From positions 1 to 59,300 of the forward strand of contig JAIRQO010000061.1 of NCBI GenBank assembly GCA_031256435.1: a stretch of DNA of 59,300 bases. The letters run 5' to 3'. This stretch comes from Cellulomonadaceae bacterium. Its GTDB lineage: Bacteria; Actinomycetota; Actinomycetes; Actinomycetales; Cellulomonadaceae. Each line of letters starts with the position of its first letter. Positions within the stretch are counted from its first letter, which is position 1. Below, piece by piece: positions 18,643 through 28,185 of this stretch. The translations under genes and the position numbers were made by a program. The notes under the pieces are model-generated. The model was not told the origin of the DNA. It searched no databases and saw only the letters and a list, made by a program, of their open reading frames with translations.

Positions 18643-19395
18643 TCACTCCGGGGGAGGCGTGGCTGCCAAGGTCAGGGCGCCGAGGGCCTCAATTCCCACG
18701 TCACTCAGGCAGGATGCCATGGATTTCAGGGTGGTCCCCGTGGTCACCACATCGTCGAGAATGAGGGCTATGGGAGAGCCGCCGGTCCCTATTCGACGAC
18801 GATGCCGCTGGCTCACTTTCAGGTCCACGCTGCCCGTCCTGGCTGTAGCGCCAAGGCCGCTGAGGTCCCTCCCGCGTGCGCGGGTGAGGAGTGGACGGTG
18901 GTGCGTGTTGATCCCCTGGTGACGCAGCGCTGCGGTGGCCGCCCGTGCCAACGGTGCCAGATGATCCCGAGCGCGGACTCGCCTAGATTGCTCGGAACTC
19001 GGCGCGGTCACCACGGTAAGACCCTCCTCGCCTACGCCACGAAGCGCAGCACGCATGAGTGGAGCAAGGTGCGTACAGGCCCTGTGAATTGCCGGGCTCA
19101 CCAGATCATCAAGATCGGCGCGGCCCCGGTCCTTCCACGCCACAATCATGGGCCGCGTTGTCCCGGAATACGGGGTCAGGGACCACACCGGAAGGACCGG
19201 TGCGCCGTGACCCAGGTCCAACCGGGGAATGAGGTGTTCCATGCGCTCGGGAGGGTGGTGAAAAGCCTTGGCGCACCGGGCGCACCATCGGACGTCGGGC
19301 TCGCCGCACCCTGGACACTGGACGGGAATCACCAGCCGGGAAACCTCGCGCGCGGCGGTGCGCAACACTCCCCTGGCCCTGGCCTCGATGCCCAT
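18643..19395 (-). CDS. comF: ComF-family phosphoribosyltransferase-like protein
   Basis: The 250-residue protein has an N-terminal zinc ribbon C-P-G-C-G...W-C-A-R-C near residues 29-45, then Y-S-G-T-T-R-P-M-I-V-A-W-K-D, and a C-terminal type I PRTase domain with the PRPP-binding loop I-L-D-D-V-V-T-T-G-T-T-L near residue 220. ComF proteins act in DNA uptake in naturally competent bacteria; in most actinobacteria the role is unproven. It follows lpqB after a nine-base gap, so it is probably the next gene in the mtrA-mtrB-lpqB operon. Confidence 0.87.
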   Translation of the reverse strand: MGIEARARGVLRTAAREVSRLVIPVQCPGCGEPDVRWCARCAKAFHHPPERMEHLIPRLDLGHGAPVLPVWSLTPYSGTTRPMIVAWKDRGRADLDDLVSPAIHRACTHLAPLMRAALRGVGEEGLTVVTAPSSEQSRRVRARDHLAPLARAATAALRHQGINTHHRPLLTRARGRDLSGLGATARTGSVDLKVSQRHRRRIGTGGSPIALILDDVVTTGTTLKSMASCLSDVGIEALGALTLAATPPPE

Positions 19396-19404
19396 GGGGT
19401 GAGG

Positions 19405-21279
19405 CTAACCCGGGTAGGACACCAGGTCTACCCTTTGGCCTACAACGGGCCACAGCGCGGAGGACTGCCGCAGGTGCAGCAATCCGGACGAGTCAATGGC
19501 AAGAATGTTGCCCGTCCCCACGGAGGCGGTCAGGTCCAGCGGGTTGGTCACTCCGGATACGGTACGGGGCAGGCCGCCAGGCGAGTCCAGGCCGCCCACG
19601 CCCGCCAGGTACACCACGCGCGAACCCGCATCCTGGCCCACAATGGCCAGCACGGACGATGCCTGCCACACAGCATCGCTCACGGACACAATCGACGCCC
19701 CCACGGTCACCGGCTCCGTGAGTGACAGGGGTGTTCCGTTGGCGTCCCGCACAATGCCGGCCACCATCACTGCGGCGGCCTCGCCCGAGGGTTGTGCCAC
19801 CAGGGCCACCTGGGCGCCGTTGGGGGCAATGCGGATGGTGGCCACGGAATATCCGGCCAGCCAGGGTGCCGCAACCCGATGCTCCTGCCCGGTCACGTCC
19901 ACGGCCACCACCGCGTTGTTGGCACTGGCCGTCCACATGGCGCCGTACCGATCCACGGCGGGGCTTGCCAGGTCCGTGCCTTCATAGAGCACTACGCCAT
20001 CGGTGATGCGGACAATCCTGTCCGTGCCGTCACGCACCACAATGGCGGGTTCAATCCCACGCCCCACTGCCAGCGCCGTAGGGTCCAGATCACTGAGGAT
20101 CAAGCCCGGATACAGCGGTTCCAGCTCATGTTCGCGCACTTGCCACACTTCATCCGCACTGATGACCACGGCATTGCCCTCCGTTGAGGCCGTTCCCGGT
20201 CCGGAGGTGTACGTCACCGGGATGGCGCCGCCGCGGTCCATGAGGGTGACATCCCGCAGCGCCCCCTCGCCATCATTGAGCGTGGCATGGATCTGGGTGG
20301 CGAGCAGACCACGCTCCTGCCGCGATGCCGCCAGGATGTGATCCGTGAGAATCACCTGATACGTATCATCCACACCCACGGTCACGGAATCCACGGCCAG
20401 TGCGGTGCCCGCCGGAACGGGCGAGGTCACCACGTCTGCTAGGTGGTCCTGCGGGCCCTCCAGGAGAGCGGCCACGGCATTGGTGCGCCACGTCTGCTGC
20501 GGGAACCAGCGCACGTCCGGAACCCAATACCGCCCATCAGCGGTGGGGAACATCACCTCGGTACGGTGATAGGTGCTGGTGAACACGGGCGACGATATCA
20601 GCAGCCCATCTTCCAGCGCGTCAATGCGCCATTGGCCTTCTACTTGGACCAGGTCAAAGGTGACGGAGGTGGCGGCCGGGACGCGGATCTCCGAGTACAC
20701 CCCGCGCGTATCCACGCTCGCCACCTTGGTTCCGGACGCCACCACGCGGACTCGCTCGGCAGAATCGTCTGGCTGCGTGGGATCTGGCTGGGCAGAATCC
20801 TGCTGGGCAGAATTCGGCGGTGTGGCGGCGGCAACCTGCCCCAGTGACACCGAGGGTGTTCCGTCCACTACCAGCACGCGCGTGTACGGGCGCCACAGTG
20901 ACTGCGCGGCATCCGTGAGGTATTCCCGTGCCGTAGCAAAGGGGTTGACAGCGGTGGGTCCCGCCTGCGAGGCAAGGAGGAATCCAGCCACAATGTCCTT
21001 GGGGTCCAGCCCTGCTGACGGACCGCGGGCAATGATGCCTACGGAATCATCCGAGGTGGCGTCAGCGCCTCCGCGATGGACGGTTCCGTGCATGGGCATG
21101 GAGGCGCAGCCTGCGGAGGCCAACCCCAGCCCCGTGACAAGGAGGGCAAAAGCGGCGGCGTGGGTCACGCCCTTGCGGAGCGAGACCCTGCGGCCACGCG
21201 TGACCCTGCTGCGAAGCGTGGACCTGCTACGGAGCGAGGACCTGCGGCTAGGCGCGGCTGTGGAGCGTGTCAGAACCAT
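19405..21279 (-). CDS. lpqB: LpqB-family lipoprotein, MtrB accessory protein
   Basis: LpqB is an extracytoplasmic lipoprotein that modulates the MtrB sensor kinase. The 624-residue protein begins with a strongly basic stretch of about 38 residues, then a signal peptide and a lipobox-like L-A-S-A-G-C. A GerMN domain (F-P-T-A-D-G-R-Y-W-V-P-D-V-R ... V-A-A-L-L-E-G-P-Q-D) and a C-terminal beta-propeller region follow. The N-terminal DNA is a run of degenerate CTGCGGAGC-type repeats giving R-S-x-L-R-S-R. The start codon abuts the mtrB stop (TAAATG), indicating coupled translation. Confidence 0.92.
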   Translation of the reverse strand: MVLTRSTAAPSRRSSLRSRSTLRSRVTRGRRVSLRKGVTHAAAFALLVTGLGLASAGCASMPMHGTVHRGGADATSDDSVGIIARGPSAGLDPKDIVAGFLLASQAGPTAVNPFATAREYLTDAAQSLWRPYTRVLVVDGTPSVSLGQVAAATPPNSAQQDSAQPDPTQPDDSAERVRVVASGTKVASVDTRGVYSEIRVPAATSVTFDLVQVEGQWRIDALEDGLLISSPVFTSTYHRTEVMFPTADGRYWVPDVRWFPQQTWRTNAVAALLEGPQDHLADVVTSPVPAGTALAVDSVTVGVDDTYQVILTDHILAASRQERGLLATQIHATLNDGEGALRDVTLMDRGGAIPVTYTSGPGTASTEGNAVVISADEVWQVREHELEPLYPGLILSDLDPTALAVGRGIEPAIVVRDGTDRIVRITDGVVLYEGTDLASPAVDRYGAMWTASANNAVVAVDVTGQEHRVAAPWLAGYSVATIRIAPNGAQVALVAQPSGEAAAVMVAGIVRDANGTPLSLTEPVTVGASIVSVSDAVWQASSVLAIVGQDAGSRVVYLAGVGGLDSPGGLPRTVSGVTNPLDLTASVGTGNILAIDSSGLLHLRQSSALWPVVGQRVDLVSYPG

Positions 21280-22977
21280 TTACACCACCTCGTCGTCGAA
21301 CGTGGGAATGGCTGTGGGACTCACCACGCCGCCGGATGACAACTCCCCGTTACCCTCAGCGTTGGACGGGTCATCAGTGCCGCTTCCGGGAGTCTCGGGA
21401 ACCAGGGGCAGTGGCGGATCGGTCACGGGCAGTCCAGTGTGGCGCGGCAGGACCAGGCGGAAACTGGATCCTTCGCCTTTCTTGCCCCACGCTTCCAGCG
21501 TGCCAGAATGTAAGTGGGCGTCCTCCAGCGAGATGGAGAGCCCCAGCCCAGTGCCGCCCGTAGTCCGGACGCGTGAGGGATCGGCGCGCCAGAACCGATC
21601 AAACACGTGGACCACATCCTCCGAGGACAGCCCCACCCCGTGATCCCGCACCGCCACGGCAACGCAATCCTCATTGCCGGCCACGTGGACTTCCACGGGG
21701 TTGCCTTCGGCGTGTTCAATGGCGTTGGTGACCAGGTTGCGCAGGATGCGCTCCACGCGGCGAGCATCCATGTCCACCATCACAGGTTCAGCGGGTGCAT
21801 ACAGTGGCGTGGCCACCGCTTTGAGATGAGCCAGAGGTTCTGCGGACTCCAACACCATTTCCACCAAGGAGGTCATATTGGTTTGCTCCGCCTCCAAGAT
21901 GGCAGCGCCAGCGTCATGGCGAGAGATCTCCAGCAAATCCGCAAGTAGTTCCTCAAAACGGTCCAACTGGTTTTGCATGAGTTCAGCGCTGCGCTTGGCT
22001 CCGGGATTCAGTTCATCTTTGGAGTCATAGATCATTTCCGAGGCCATCCGCACCGTGGTGAGCGGGGTGCGCAACTCATGGCTGACGTCAGACACAAAGC
22101 GCCGCTGCGCGGTAGACAGCGCTTCCAGGCGGGCAATTTGATCTTGAAGGCTTTCGGCCATTTCATTGAAGGAGCGTGCCAGCGTGTCCATTTCGTCGTG
22201 CCGGATGCGCGGCATGCGTTCATCGAGATTGCCATCGGCTAATCGTGCCGCCGTGGCTGCCGCGCGTTGCACAGGTGCCACCGCTTGCCGCGTGAACAAC
22301 CAGGTGATGATACCGATGATAGCCAGGATGGCGCCTGCGCCTCCGGCCAAGGTGGTTTGCACAAAGTGCAAGGTGTCTTGCTCGGGTTGCAGCGAGTAGA
22401 GCAGGTACAGGCCGAATCTTCCGTAACTGGGGACCTCTACCACGGTGCCGAACACCACGCCAGGCTCGTCATTGCCGGATTCAGAACTGGCCGAGGGGAT
22501 GGTCACGGACTGCCACATTTGGTGATCCGAGGCCAGAGTGGCGGCGCGCAGATTCGAGGTGACAATGGCGTCCATGCCGTAGAACGAGGCCACGTTGTTC
22601 ACGCCCACGGCGGTATCTCCGGCTCCGGCAAGGAAGGAGCCGCGCGCGGCGTACGCTCCCGCTCCTAATCGTTCGACGACGAGAGACAAAATGAGCGCCT
22701 GGACGTCATCCGACGAGGTGGCTGTGGACGCGGCGAGCGTGTCCCGCACCACGGATGCCGAACGGGAGAACTGGTGATCCAGTTGGGCAATGCGTTTGTC
22801 AAAGAGACCGTCACGGATGGAGGTGGAGATGAATGTTCCCAGGCCTAACACGGTGACAATGCCCACGGCAATGGCGGAGGTGACCACGCGGCGTTGCATG
22901 GATCCGCGCCACGAGTGCACCACGGCGTCCCAGGCGCGCCCGGCGCTGGAAGCGAGGCGGTCAAAGGGAGCAATCAC
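21280..22977 (-). CDS. mtrB: Sensor histidine kinase MtrB
   Basis: MtrB is the membrane sensor of the MtrAB system, which controls cell-wall and division genes in actinobacteria. The 565-residue protein has a first membrane helix at about residues 30-52, an extracellular sensor region, a second helix at about 225-245 (A-I-L-A-I-I-G-I-I-T-W-L-F), a HAMP domain, the phosphoacceptor box F-V-S-D-V-S-H-E-L-R-T-P near residue 300, and an ATPase domain with N-L-V-T-N-A-I-E-H-A, D-H-G-V-G-L and T-G-G-T-G-L-G-L-S-I. It lies between mtrA and lpqB in the conserved order. Confidence 0.95.
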   Translation of the reverse strand: MIAPFDRLASSAGRAWDAVVHSWRGSMQRRVVTSAIAVGIVTVLGLGTFISTSIRDGLFDKRIAQLDHQFSRSASVVRDTLAASTATSSDDVQALILSLVVERLGAGAYAARGSFLAGAGDTAVGVNNVASFYGMDAIVTSNLRAATLASDHQMWQSVTIPSASSESGNDEPGVVFGTVVEVPSYGRFGLYLLYSLQPEQDTLHFVQTTLAGGAGAILAIIGIITWLFTRQAVAPVQRAAATAARLADGNLDERMPRIRHDEMDTLARSFNEMAESLQDQIARLEALSTAQRRFVSDVSHELRTPLTTVRMASEMIYDSKDELNPGAKRSAELMQNQLDRFEELLADLLEISRHDAGAAILEAEQTNMTSLVEMVLESAEPLAHLKAVATPLYAPAEPVMVDMDARRVERILRNLVTNAIEHAEGNPVEVHVAGNEDCVAVAVRDHGVGLSSEDVVHVFDRFWRADPSRVRTTGGTGLGLSISLEDAHLHSGTLEAWGKKGEGSSFRLVLPRHTGLPVTDPPLPLVPETPGSGTDDPSNAEGNGELSSGGVVSPTAIPTFDDEVV

Positions 22978-23053
22978 AAATCCACATCTCCGTGTTGGGG
23001 GAACTCAGCGGTGACGTTGCGCCGTTGACGGGAAACTCAATCTGGCCTTGGCG

Positions 23054-23734
23054 TTACTGCACCGCTCCGGCTTTGTAGCCCACCCCGCGCACGGTCTGGA
23101 CGATGATGGGGTTTTCCGGATCACGCTCCACTTTGGCGCGCAACCGCTGGACGTGAACGTTGACCAGGCGGGTGTCAGCAGCGTGGCGGTAGCCCCACAC
23201 GTCTTCCAGCAACTTCTCCCGGGAGAACACTTGCCACGGGGTGCGTGCCAGGGTGGCCAGCAGGTCAAACTCCAAGGGAGTGAGATTGAGCGGTTCGCCA
23301 TCACGGCATACGGTGTGCCCGGTGACGTCAATTTCCAGGTCACCAATGCTGAGGGTCTCCGGACCCGTGCCGGGGGTGGTCCGCAACCGGGCATGAATCC
23401 GCGCAATGAGTTCCTTGGGCTTGAACGGCTTGGCCATGTAGTCATCGGCGCCTGCTTCGAGTCCGGCCACCACGTCAGCGGTGTCACTGCGTGCCGTGAG
23501 CATGATGATGGGGGTGCCGGATTCAGCCCTAATCTCCTTGGCTACTTGCACGCCGTCCTTGCCGGGGAGCATCCAGTCCAACAGGATCAGGTCCGGCTGT
23601 GTCTGACGGAACGCTTGAAGCGCTCCGTCACCGGTGGCGCAGAACGCTGGTTCACATCCGTCCGAACGCAACACCACGCCGATCATCTCAGCGAGATCAA
23701 GATCGTCTTCAATGACCAGAATGCGGGGCTTCAT
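23054..23734 (-). CDS. mtrA: DNA-binding response regulator MtrA
   Basis: MtrA is an OmpR-family regulator. The 226-residue protein has a receiver domain with the acidic pair E-D-D near residue 10, the phosphorylated Asp in L-I-L-L-D-W-M-L-P-G near residue 53, T-A-R-S and the switch K in Y-M-A-K-P-F. The C-terminal winged helix ends V-H-V-Q-R-L-R-A-K-V-E ... V-R-G-V-G-Y-K-A-G. It is the first gene of the mtrA-mtrB-lpqB operon. CACAAT lies exactly six bases upstream of the ATG and no Shine-Dalgarno is seen, consistent with a leaderless mRNA. Confidence 0.96.
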   Translation of the reverse strand: MKPRILVIEDDLDLAEMIGVVLRSDGCEPAFCATGDGALQAFRQTQPDLILLDWMLPGKDGVQVAKEIRAESGTPIIMLTARSDTADVVAGLEAGADDYMAKPFKPKELIARIHARLRTTPGTGPETLSIGDLEIDVTGHTVCRDGEPLNLTPLEFDLLATLARTPWQVFSREKLLEDVWGYRHAADTRLVNVHVQRLRAKVERDPENPIIVQTVRGVGYKAGAVQ

Positions 23735-23813
23735 ACCGGCATTGTGCCAGCCTTGCGTGTGTTATTACGGGAAGGTAACGGTGAGTCTCACAGAACTCAG
23801 GCGCCCAGGAGCG

Positions 23814-25049
23814 TTACAGCACGTCCTCGATTCCGCGCTCGTGCAGGGCGTCCACCACGTTCTTGACTTGCTGGGCGCGCGAACGGGTGGTCACCAGCAG
23901 GGCGTCATCGGTGTCTACCACCACCAAATCATTCACCCCCAGCAACGCGATCACGCGCTCGGAGTTGGCCCCCGGAACAATCACGTTGCCGCCGGTCTCA
24001 ATGCGCAGAACGTGGGACTGATCACCAGCAATCTTGTTGCCGGAATCCCCCACGGCGGGCAGGAGTGCAGCCAGCGAGTTGAAGTCCCCAATGTCATCCC
24101 AGCCGAAGGTACTCGGCACCACAGCCACTCCCCCTTGGGCGGCCACCGGCTCTGCCACAGCGTGATCAATGGCAATTTTCTCCAGGCCCGGCCAGGTGGC
24201 GTTCATCACCTCGTCACGCTGCGGCGTGTCCCACGCCTTGGCAATGGTGGTCAGCCCAGCGGCCAGTTCCGGATGCCCGGCGGCCAGATGGCCCAGGAGC
24301 ACGTCCGTACGCACCACAAACATCCCCGCGTTCCACCGGTACTCCCCCGTGACCAGGTATTCCATGGCAGTGGCGGCGTCCGGTTTCTCGGTGAATCCGG
24401 TCACGTGCAAGGCGCTGGGTGCCTCAGCAATACCCAGAGAATCCGACGAACGAACGTAGCCAAAAGCCGTGGACGGACGGGAAGCGGCAATGCCGATGGT
24501 GGTGACGTATCCGGCGCGCGCAGCGGCCACTGCCTCCCGAACCACTTGTTCAAAAGCCACTTGTCCGGAAATCACGTGATCGGCGGCAAAAGAGCCCACA
24601 ATGACATCACCGTGGCGTTGCTGCAAAACGGCGGCGGCCAATCCGATGGCTGCCATGGAATCCCGAGGCAGAGGTTCGGCCAACACGTCCGAGGCGGCGA
24701 GGTTGGGCAGTTGAGCCCGGCACGCGTCCACGTGCTTGACGCCGGTCACCAACATGATCTTCCCCCCGGTGATGGGGGAAAGCCGGTCACAGGTGGCTTG
24801 CAACAGAGTGCGCCCGGACCCTGTTAAGTCATGGAGGAACTTGGGTGCCGATTGCCGCGAGACCGGCCACAGGCGCGTTCCCGCGCCCCCAGCCGGGACG
24901 ATGGCGTAGAAATCCTCGATCCTTCGCACGGAGGGATCCACCGCACGCAGCGCAGCCGTGTCCGTGGGAAGGGTATCTGAGGCAACGGGAGCCTCAGTGA
25001 AGGGAGCATCAGTCAGGGGAGCACCTGCAGCGGCAGCAGTTTCAGTCAT
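23814..25049 (-). CDS. manC: Mannose-1-phosphate guanylyltransferase
   Basis: The enzyme makes GDP-mannose from mannose 1-phosphate and GTP for glycans and lipoglycans. From ATG 25049 the 411-residue protein shows the nucleotidyltransferase signature A-G-G-A-G-T-R-L-W-P-V-S-R followed by P-K-F, the F-V-E-K-P-type motif as F-T-E-K-P-D near residue 205, Y-R-W-N-A-G-M-F and a C-terminal beta-helix stretch (V-L-R-I-E-T-G-G-N-V-I-V-P-G). The first ~35 residues are an Ala/Thr-rich extension. TATGCT six bases upstream supports this start rather than the longer frame from 25184. It lies 40 bases after leuD but probably has its own promoter. Confidence 0.9.
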   Translation of the reverse strand: MTETAAAAGAPLTDAPFTEAPVASDTLPTDTAALRAVDPSVRRIEDFYAIVPAGGAGTRLWPVSRQSAPKFLHDLTGSGRTLLQATCDRLSPITGGKIMLVTGVKHVDACRAQLPNLAASDVLAEPLPRDSMAAIGLAAAVLQQRHGDVIVGSFAADHVISGQVAFEQVVREAVAAARAGYVTTIGIAASRPSTAFGYVRSSDSLGIAEAPSALHVTGFTEKPDAATAMEYLVTGEYRWNAGMFVVRTDVLLGHLAAGHPELAAGLTTIAKAWDTPQRDEVMNATWPGLEKIAIDHAVAEPVAAQGGVAVVPSTFGWDDIGDFNSLAALLPAVGDSGNKIAGDQSHVLRIETGGNVIVPGANSERVIALLGVNDLVVVDTDDALLVTTRSRAQQVKNVVDALHERGIEDVL

Positions 25050-25055
25050 GGAACC

Positions 25056-25061
25056 AGCATA
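25056..25061 (-). promoter_or_regulatory. Putative -10 element (TATGCT) of a leaderless manC transcript
   Basis: TATGCT on the minus strand is followed by six bases and the manC ATG. The short leuD-manC gap has no ribosome binding site for manC. Confidence 0.45.
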
Positions 25062-25089
25062 CCGGGGTGGGAGATATGACGGTCCCGTA

Positions 25090-25722
25090 TCAGGGACGGG
25101 CGCTTTCGACGACGGCCTGCGGCCAGTGCTTGGCCGGTTGTGTGCGGGGACGCCAGGCAGCGCGCTCAGCCTCAAACGCGGCAATCTTGTCCTCGTTTTG
25201 CAGGGTCAGGCCAATGTCATCCAGACCTTCCATCAGGCGCCACCGTGTGTAGTCATCAATTTGGAAGGGGACTACGGTTTTGTCCGCGCTGGCCTCGCGC
25301 AGTTCAAGGTCCACGGAAATCTTGGTGCCGGGCTTGGCCTCCAGCGCGGCCCACAACTTCTCGATGTCCTCATGGGACACCACGCCTGCTACGAGGCCTT
25401 GCTTCCCTGCGTTACCGCGGAAGATATCCGCAAAGCGGGGGCTGAGCACCACGCGGAAACCGTAATCCTTCAGCGCCCACACGGCGTGCTCACGCGAGGA
25501 ACCGGTGCCAAAATCCGGCCCGGCTACCAGCACGGAACCCTGTGAGTATGCGGGTTGGTTGAGCACAAAGTCCGGGTCCCCGCGCCACGCCGCAAAGAGG
25601 GCGTCCTCAAAGCCGGTGCGGGTGACCCGCTTGAGGTACACAGCGGGGATGATCTGATCCGTGTCCACATTGCTGCGGCGCAGCGGAACGCCGATTCCTG
25701 TGTGGCGGGTGAACTTTTCCAT
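25090..25722 (-). CDS. leuD: 3-isopropylmalate dehydratase, small subunit
   Basis: LeuD pairs with LeuC to isomerise 2-isopropylmalate to 3-isopropylmalate in leucine synthesis. From ATG 25722 ([20 protein letters not shown]) the protein has 210 residues, with T-D-Q-I-I-P-A, the active-site loop [11 protein letters not shown] and D-I-F-R-G-N-A. AAAGGA precedes this ATG. The longer frame from 25839 runs into repeat DNA and was rejected. It is the second gene of leuCD; the gap between them holds a REP-like hairpin. Confidence 0.95.
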   Translation of the reverse strand: MEKFTRHTGIGVPLRRSNVDTDQIIPAVYLKRVTRTGFEDALFAAWRGDPDFVLNQPAYSQGSVLVAGPDFGTGSSREHAVWALKDYGFRVVLSPRFADIFRGNAGKQGLVAGVVSHEDIEKLWAALEAKPGTKISVDLELREASADKTVVPFQIDDYTRWRLMEGLDDIGLTLQNEDKIAAFEAERAAWRPRTQPAKHWPQAVVESARP

Positions 25723-25762
25723 GTTGGTCCTTTGGTGGGTGAGGTAGTTCCTGGGTGAGGTA

Positions 25763-25792
25763 GAGATCCTGCGACTCCGCGCAGGATGACGG
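25763..25792. repeat. REP-like hairpin between leuC and leuD
   Basis: GAGATCCTGCGACTCCGCGC then AGGATGACGG has ATCCTGCG...CGCAGGAT arms. It lies in the 98-base gap of the leuCD operon, where it could act as an attenuator or an mRNA-stabilising stem. The same element with a slightly longer loop is found inside pepN. Confidence 0.8.
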
Positions 25793-25820
25793 CTAAGGAA
25801 AGGCAGAATGACTGACAGTG

Positions 25821-27335
25821 CTACGCGGCCAGCGGGCAATCCACCACAATGGGTGCGTCCCCGTCAAAGCCGGGAGCGCCCTTGCCGTCTAGCGGCGAGC
25901 CGTCAAAACTAGCAAGGTCCACGTCATCGCCCAGGTCCAGATCAGCAAGCGAGGAGAGCGTCCCGCGGATCGCCGTGGCAGCGGCCACCAACGGCGACAC
26001 CAAGTGAGTACGCCCGCCCTTACCTTGGCGTCCCTCAAAGTTCCGGTTGCTGGTGGAGGCTGAACGCTCGCCCGGAGTGAGTTGGTCCGGATTCATGCCC
26101 AGGCACATGGAACACCCGGCGTTACGCCATTCGGCTCCAAAATCCTCAAATATCTTGTCCAGTCCTTCGGCCTCGGCTTGCAACCGGGTCCGGGCAGAAG
26201 CGGGCACCGCCAGAACGCGCACGCCTTCGGCCTTCTTCTTGCCCTGAATCACCTTGGCAATGGATCGCAAGTCCTCAATCCGGCCGTTGGTACACGATCC
26301 CATGAACACGGTGTCCACGGCAATCTCCTTGAGCGGTTGCCCTGCGGTCAGCCCCATGTATTCGATGGCCCGTTCGGCAGCCAACCGTTCATCGTCGTCG
26401 GAAATATCACGCGGGTCAGGAACACTCGCGGAGAGCGGGAGGCCCTGGCCGGGGTTGGTGCCCCAGGTGACAAACGGCTCCAAGTCAGCGGCGCTGAGGA
26501 TCACCTCGGTATCAAACTCGGCGCCCTCATCCGTCACGAGCGTCCGCCAATACTCCACGGCGGCATCCCAATCCGCGCCCTCGGGAGCGTGCGGGCGGCC
26601 CTTCAGGTAGGCAAAGGTGGTGTCATCCGGGGCGATCATCCCGGCGCGAGCCCCCGCCTCGATGGACATATTGCAGATGGTCATGCGGGCGTCCATGCTG
26701 AGCGCCTCGATGGCCTTGCCGCGATACTCCAGGACGTAACCCTGCCCGCCGCCGGTGCCAATCTTGGCGATCACGGCCAGGATGATGTCCTTGGACGTGG
26801 TGCCGGGCGGCAGATCACCCTCAATGGTGATGGCCATGGTTTTGAACGGCTGCAGCGGGAGCGTCTGTGTGGCAAGCACGTGCTCCACTTCCGATGTTCC
26901 GATGCCAAAGGCCAGGCCGCCAAAGGCCCCGTGGGTGGACGTGTGGGAATCCCCGCACACCACGGTCAGGCCCGGCATGGTCAGTCCCAGTTGCGGCCCC
27001 ACCTGATGGACAATTCCCTGATCGGCATCACCCAACGAGTGCAGACGCACTCCAAACTCGGCGCAGTTGGCGCGCAACGTGTCAATCTGCGTGCGGCTGG
27101 TCAGGTCTGCAATGGGTTGATCAATATCCACGGTAGGCGTGTTGTGATCCTCCGTGGCCAGCGTCAAATCCGTACGACGCACCGGGCGCCCCGCGAGCCG
27201 GAGACCCTCAAATGCCTGAGGACTGGTGACTTCATGAACCAGGTGAAGATCAATGAACAGCAGGTCCGGGGCGCCGTCCTCACCCTTGGTCACAAGGTGG
27301 TCATTCCACACTTTCTGAGCCAGCGTTAATGGCAT
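25821..27335 (-). CDS. leuC: 3-isopropylmalate dehydratase, large subunit
   Basis: LeuC carries the 4Fe-4S cluster of isopropylmalate isomerase. The 504-residue protein, longer than the usual ~470, has [23 protein letters not shown], the cluster ligands in G-S-C-T-N-G-R and C-S-M-C-L-G-M-N, and [18 protein letters not shown] upstream supports the ATG at 27335. It is divergent from the IclR-type regulator with a palindromic operator between them. Confidence 0.96.
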   Translation of the reverse strand: MPLTLAQKVWNDHLVTKGEDGAPDLLFIDLHLVHEVTSPQAFEGLRLAGRPVRRTDLTLATEDHNTPTVDIDQPIADLTSRTQIDTLRANCAEFGVRLHSLGDADQGIVHQVGPQLGLTMPGLTVVCGDSHTSTHGAFGGLAFGIGTSEVEHVLATQTLPLQPFKTMAITIEGDLPPGTTSKDIILAVIAKIGTGGGQGYVLEYRGKAIEALSMDARMTICNMSIEAGARAGMIAPDDTTFAYLKGRPHAPEGADWDAAVEYWRTLVTDEGAEFDTEVILSAADLEPFVTWGTNPGQGLPLSASVPDPRDISDDDERLAAERAIEYMGLTAGQPLKEIAVDTVFMGSCTNGRIEDLRSIAKVIQGKKKAEGVRVLAVPASARTRLQAEAEGLDKIFEDFGAEWRNAGCSMCLGMNPDQLTPGERSASTSNRNFEGRQGKGGRTHLVSPLVAAATAIRGTLSSLADLDLGDDVDLASFDGSPLDGKGAPGFDGDAPIVVDCPLAA

Positions 27336-27382
27336 GGCGTTGTCCTTTCACGTCACTGACCGAATGAGTTGAAAATCCCATT

Positions 27383-27399
27383 GTCTCACTATGTGAGAC
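27383..27399. promoter_or_regulatory. Perfect palindromic operator in the leuC/iclR divergent promoter
   Basis: GTCTCACTATGTGAGAC has perfect 7-bp arms around TAT. It lies in the 78-base divergent intergenic region and covers the -35/-10 spacer for the regulator gene. Actinobacterial IclR proteins of the LtbR/NdgR group bind just upstream of leuCD, so this is the likely binding site, serving leuCD control and autoregulation. Confidence 0.6.
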
Positions 27400-27401
27400 G
27401 C

Positions 27402-27407
27402 TAATAT
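27402..27407 (+). promoter_or_regulatory. Putative -10 element (TAATAT) of a leaderless iclR transcript
   Basis: TAATAT ends six bases before the GTG at 27414. No ribosome binding site is present. The palindromic operator ends two bases upstream. Confidence 0.5.
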
Positions 27408-27413
27408 CAGATA

Positions 27414-28124
27414 GTGGACAATCTTAGCGGCATTTCCGTGCTGGACAAAGCGTCCGGGCTGCTCGCGGCCCTGGAGTTGGGTCCGGCGTCGCTCGGAGTC
27501 CTCGTAGAGCGGTCAGGCCTGGCGCGTCCCACCGTGTACCGCATTGCGGGCGCCCTGCAAGCCTTGCGATTTGTGGCCCGCGATCACCACGGCAGATACG
27601 TTCTCGGTCCGCGAGTGGGCGAGTTGGCCACCGTGATGCGGCAAGACCGTTTGGTGGACGCGGCCTATCCCGTCCTTGCTACCCTGCGCGATCACACCGG
27701 CGAGAGCGCACAACTGTACCGATACCATCTCGATCAGCGCGTGTGCGTTGCCGCTGCAGAACCGCTCATGGGCCTGCGTGACACCATCCCCGTGGGTTCC
27801 GTGTTGTCCATGCACGCCGGATCTGCGGCGCAAGTGTTGACGGCCTGGGAAGACGAGGCGCGGCGCGCGGCCGTGGTGCGTGATTCCATATTCGACGAAT
27901 CTGTGCTGGCTGCGGTGCGCGAGCAAGGCTGGGCAGCCTCCGTTGCTGAGCGTGAGGCTGGAGTAGCTTCCGTGTCCGCCCCCGTGGTGGGACGTGATGG
28001 CAGGGTCTTGGCAGCGGTGTGCCTTTCCGGACCCATTGAACGCATGACCCATACCCCCGGAGACCTCTACGGGGCGGTAGTAGTGAAGGCGGCTTCCCAA
28101 CTGGTGGCTGCAGCAGGGTTGTAG
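27414..28124 (+). CDS. IclR-family transcriptional regulator (LtbR/NdgR-like)
   Basis: The 236-residue protein starts with an IclR helix-turn-helix domain (S-V-L-D-K-A-S-G-L-L-A-A-L ... G-L-A-R-P-T-V-Y-R-I-A-G-A-L) and then Y-V-L-G-P-R-V-G-E-L. The C-terminal effector domain contains G-S-V-L-S-M-H-A-G-S-A-A-Q-V-L and S-V-S-A-P-V-V-G-R-D-G-R-V-L-A-A-V-C-L-S-G. The divergent placement next to leuCD is the hallmark of LtbR/NdgR regulators, which control leucine (and sometimes tryptophan) synthesis. The GTG start is set by the -10 element six bases upstream. Confidence 0.87.
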   Translation: MDNLSGISVLDKASGLLAALELGPASLGVLVERSGLARPTVYRIAGALQALRFVARDHHGRYVLGPRVGELATVMRQDRLVDAAYPVLATLRDHTGESAQLYRYHLDQRVCVAAAEPLMGLRDTIPVGSVLSMHAGSAAQVLTAWEDEARRAAVVRDSIFDESVLAAVREQGWAASVAEREAGVASVSAPVVGRDGRVLAAVCLSGPIERMTHTPGDLYGAVVVKAASQLVAAAGL

Positions 28125-28185
28125 GCGCAGGACTGTCAAAGGGACCCGGGACGGTCAAAAGGACACAGTCACTCTGGGATCAACG

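Noticed and set aside
26082..27329. 415-codon open frame on the plus strand
   Set aside because: Antisense to leuC; no domain and no start signal.
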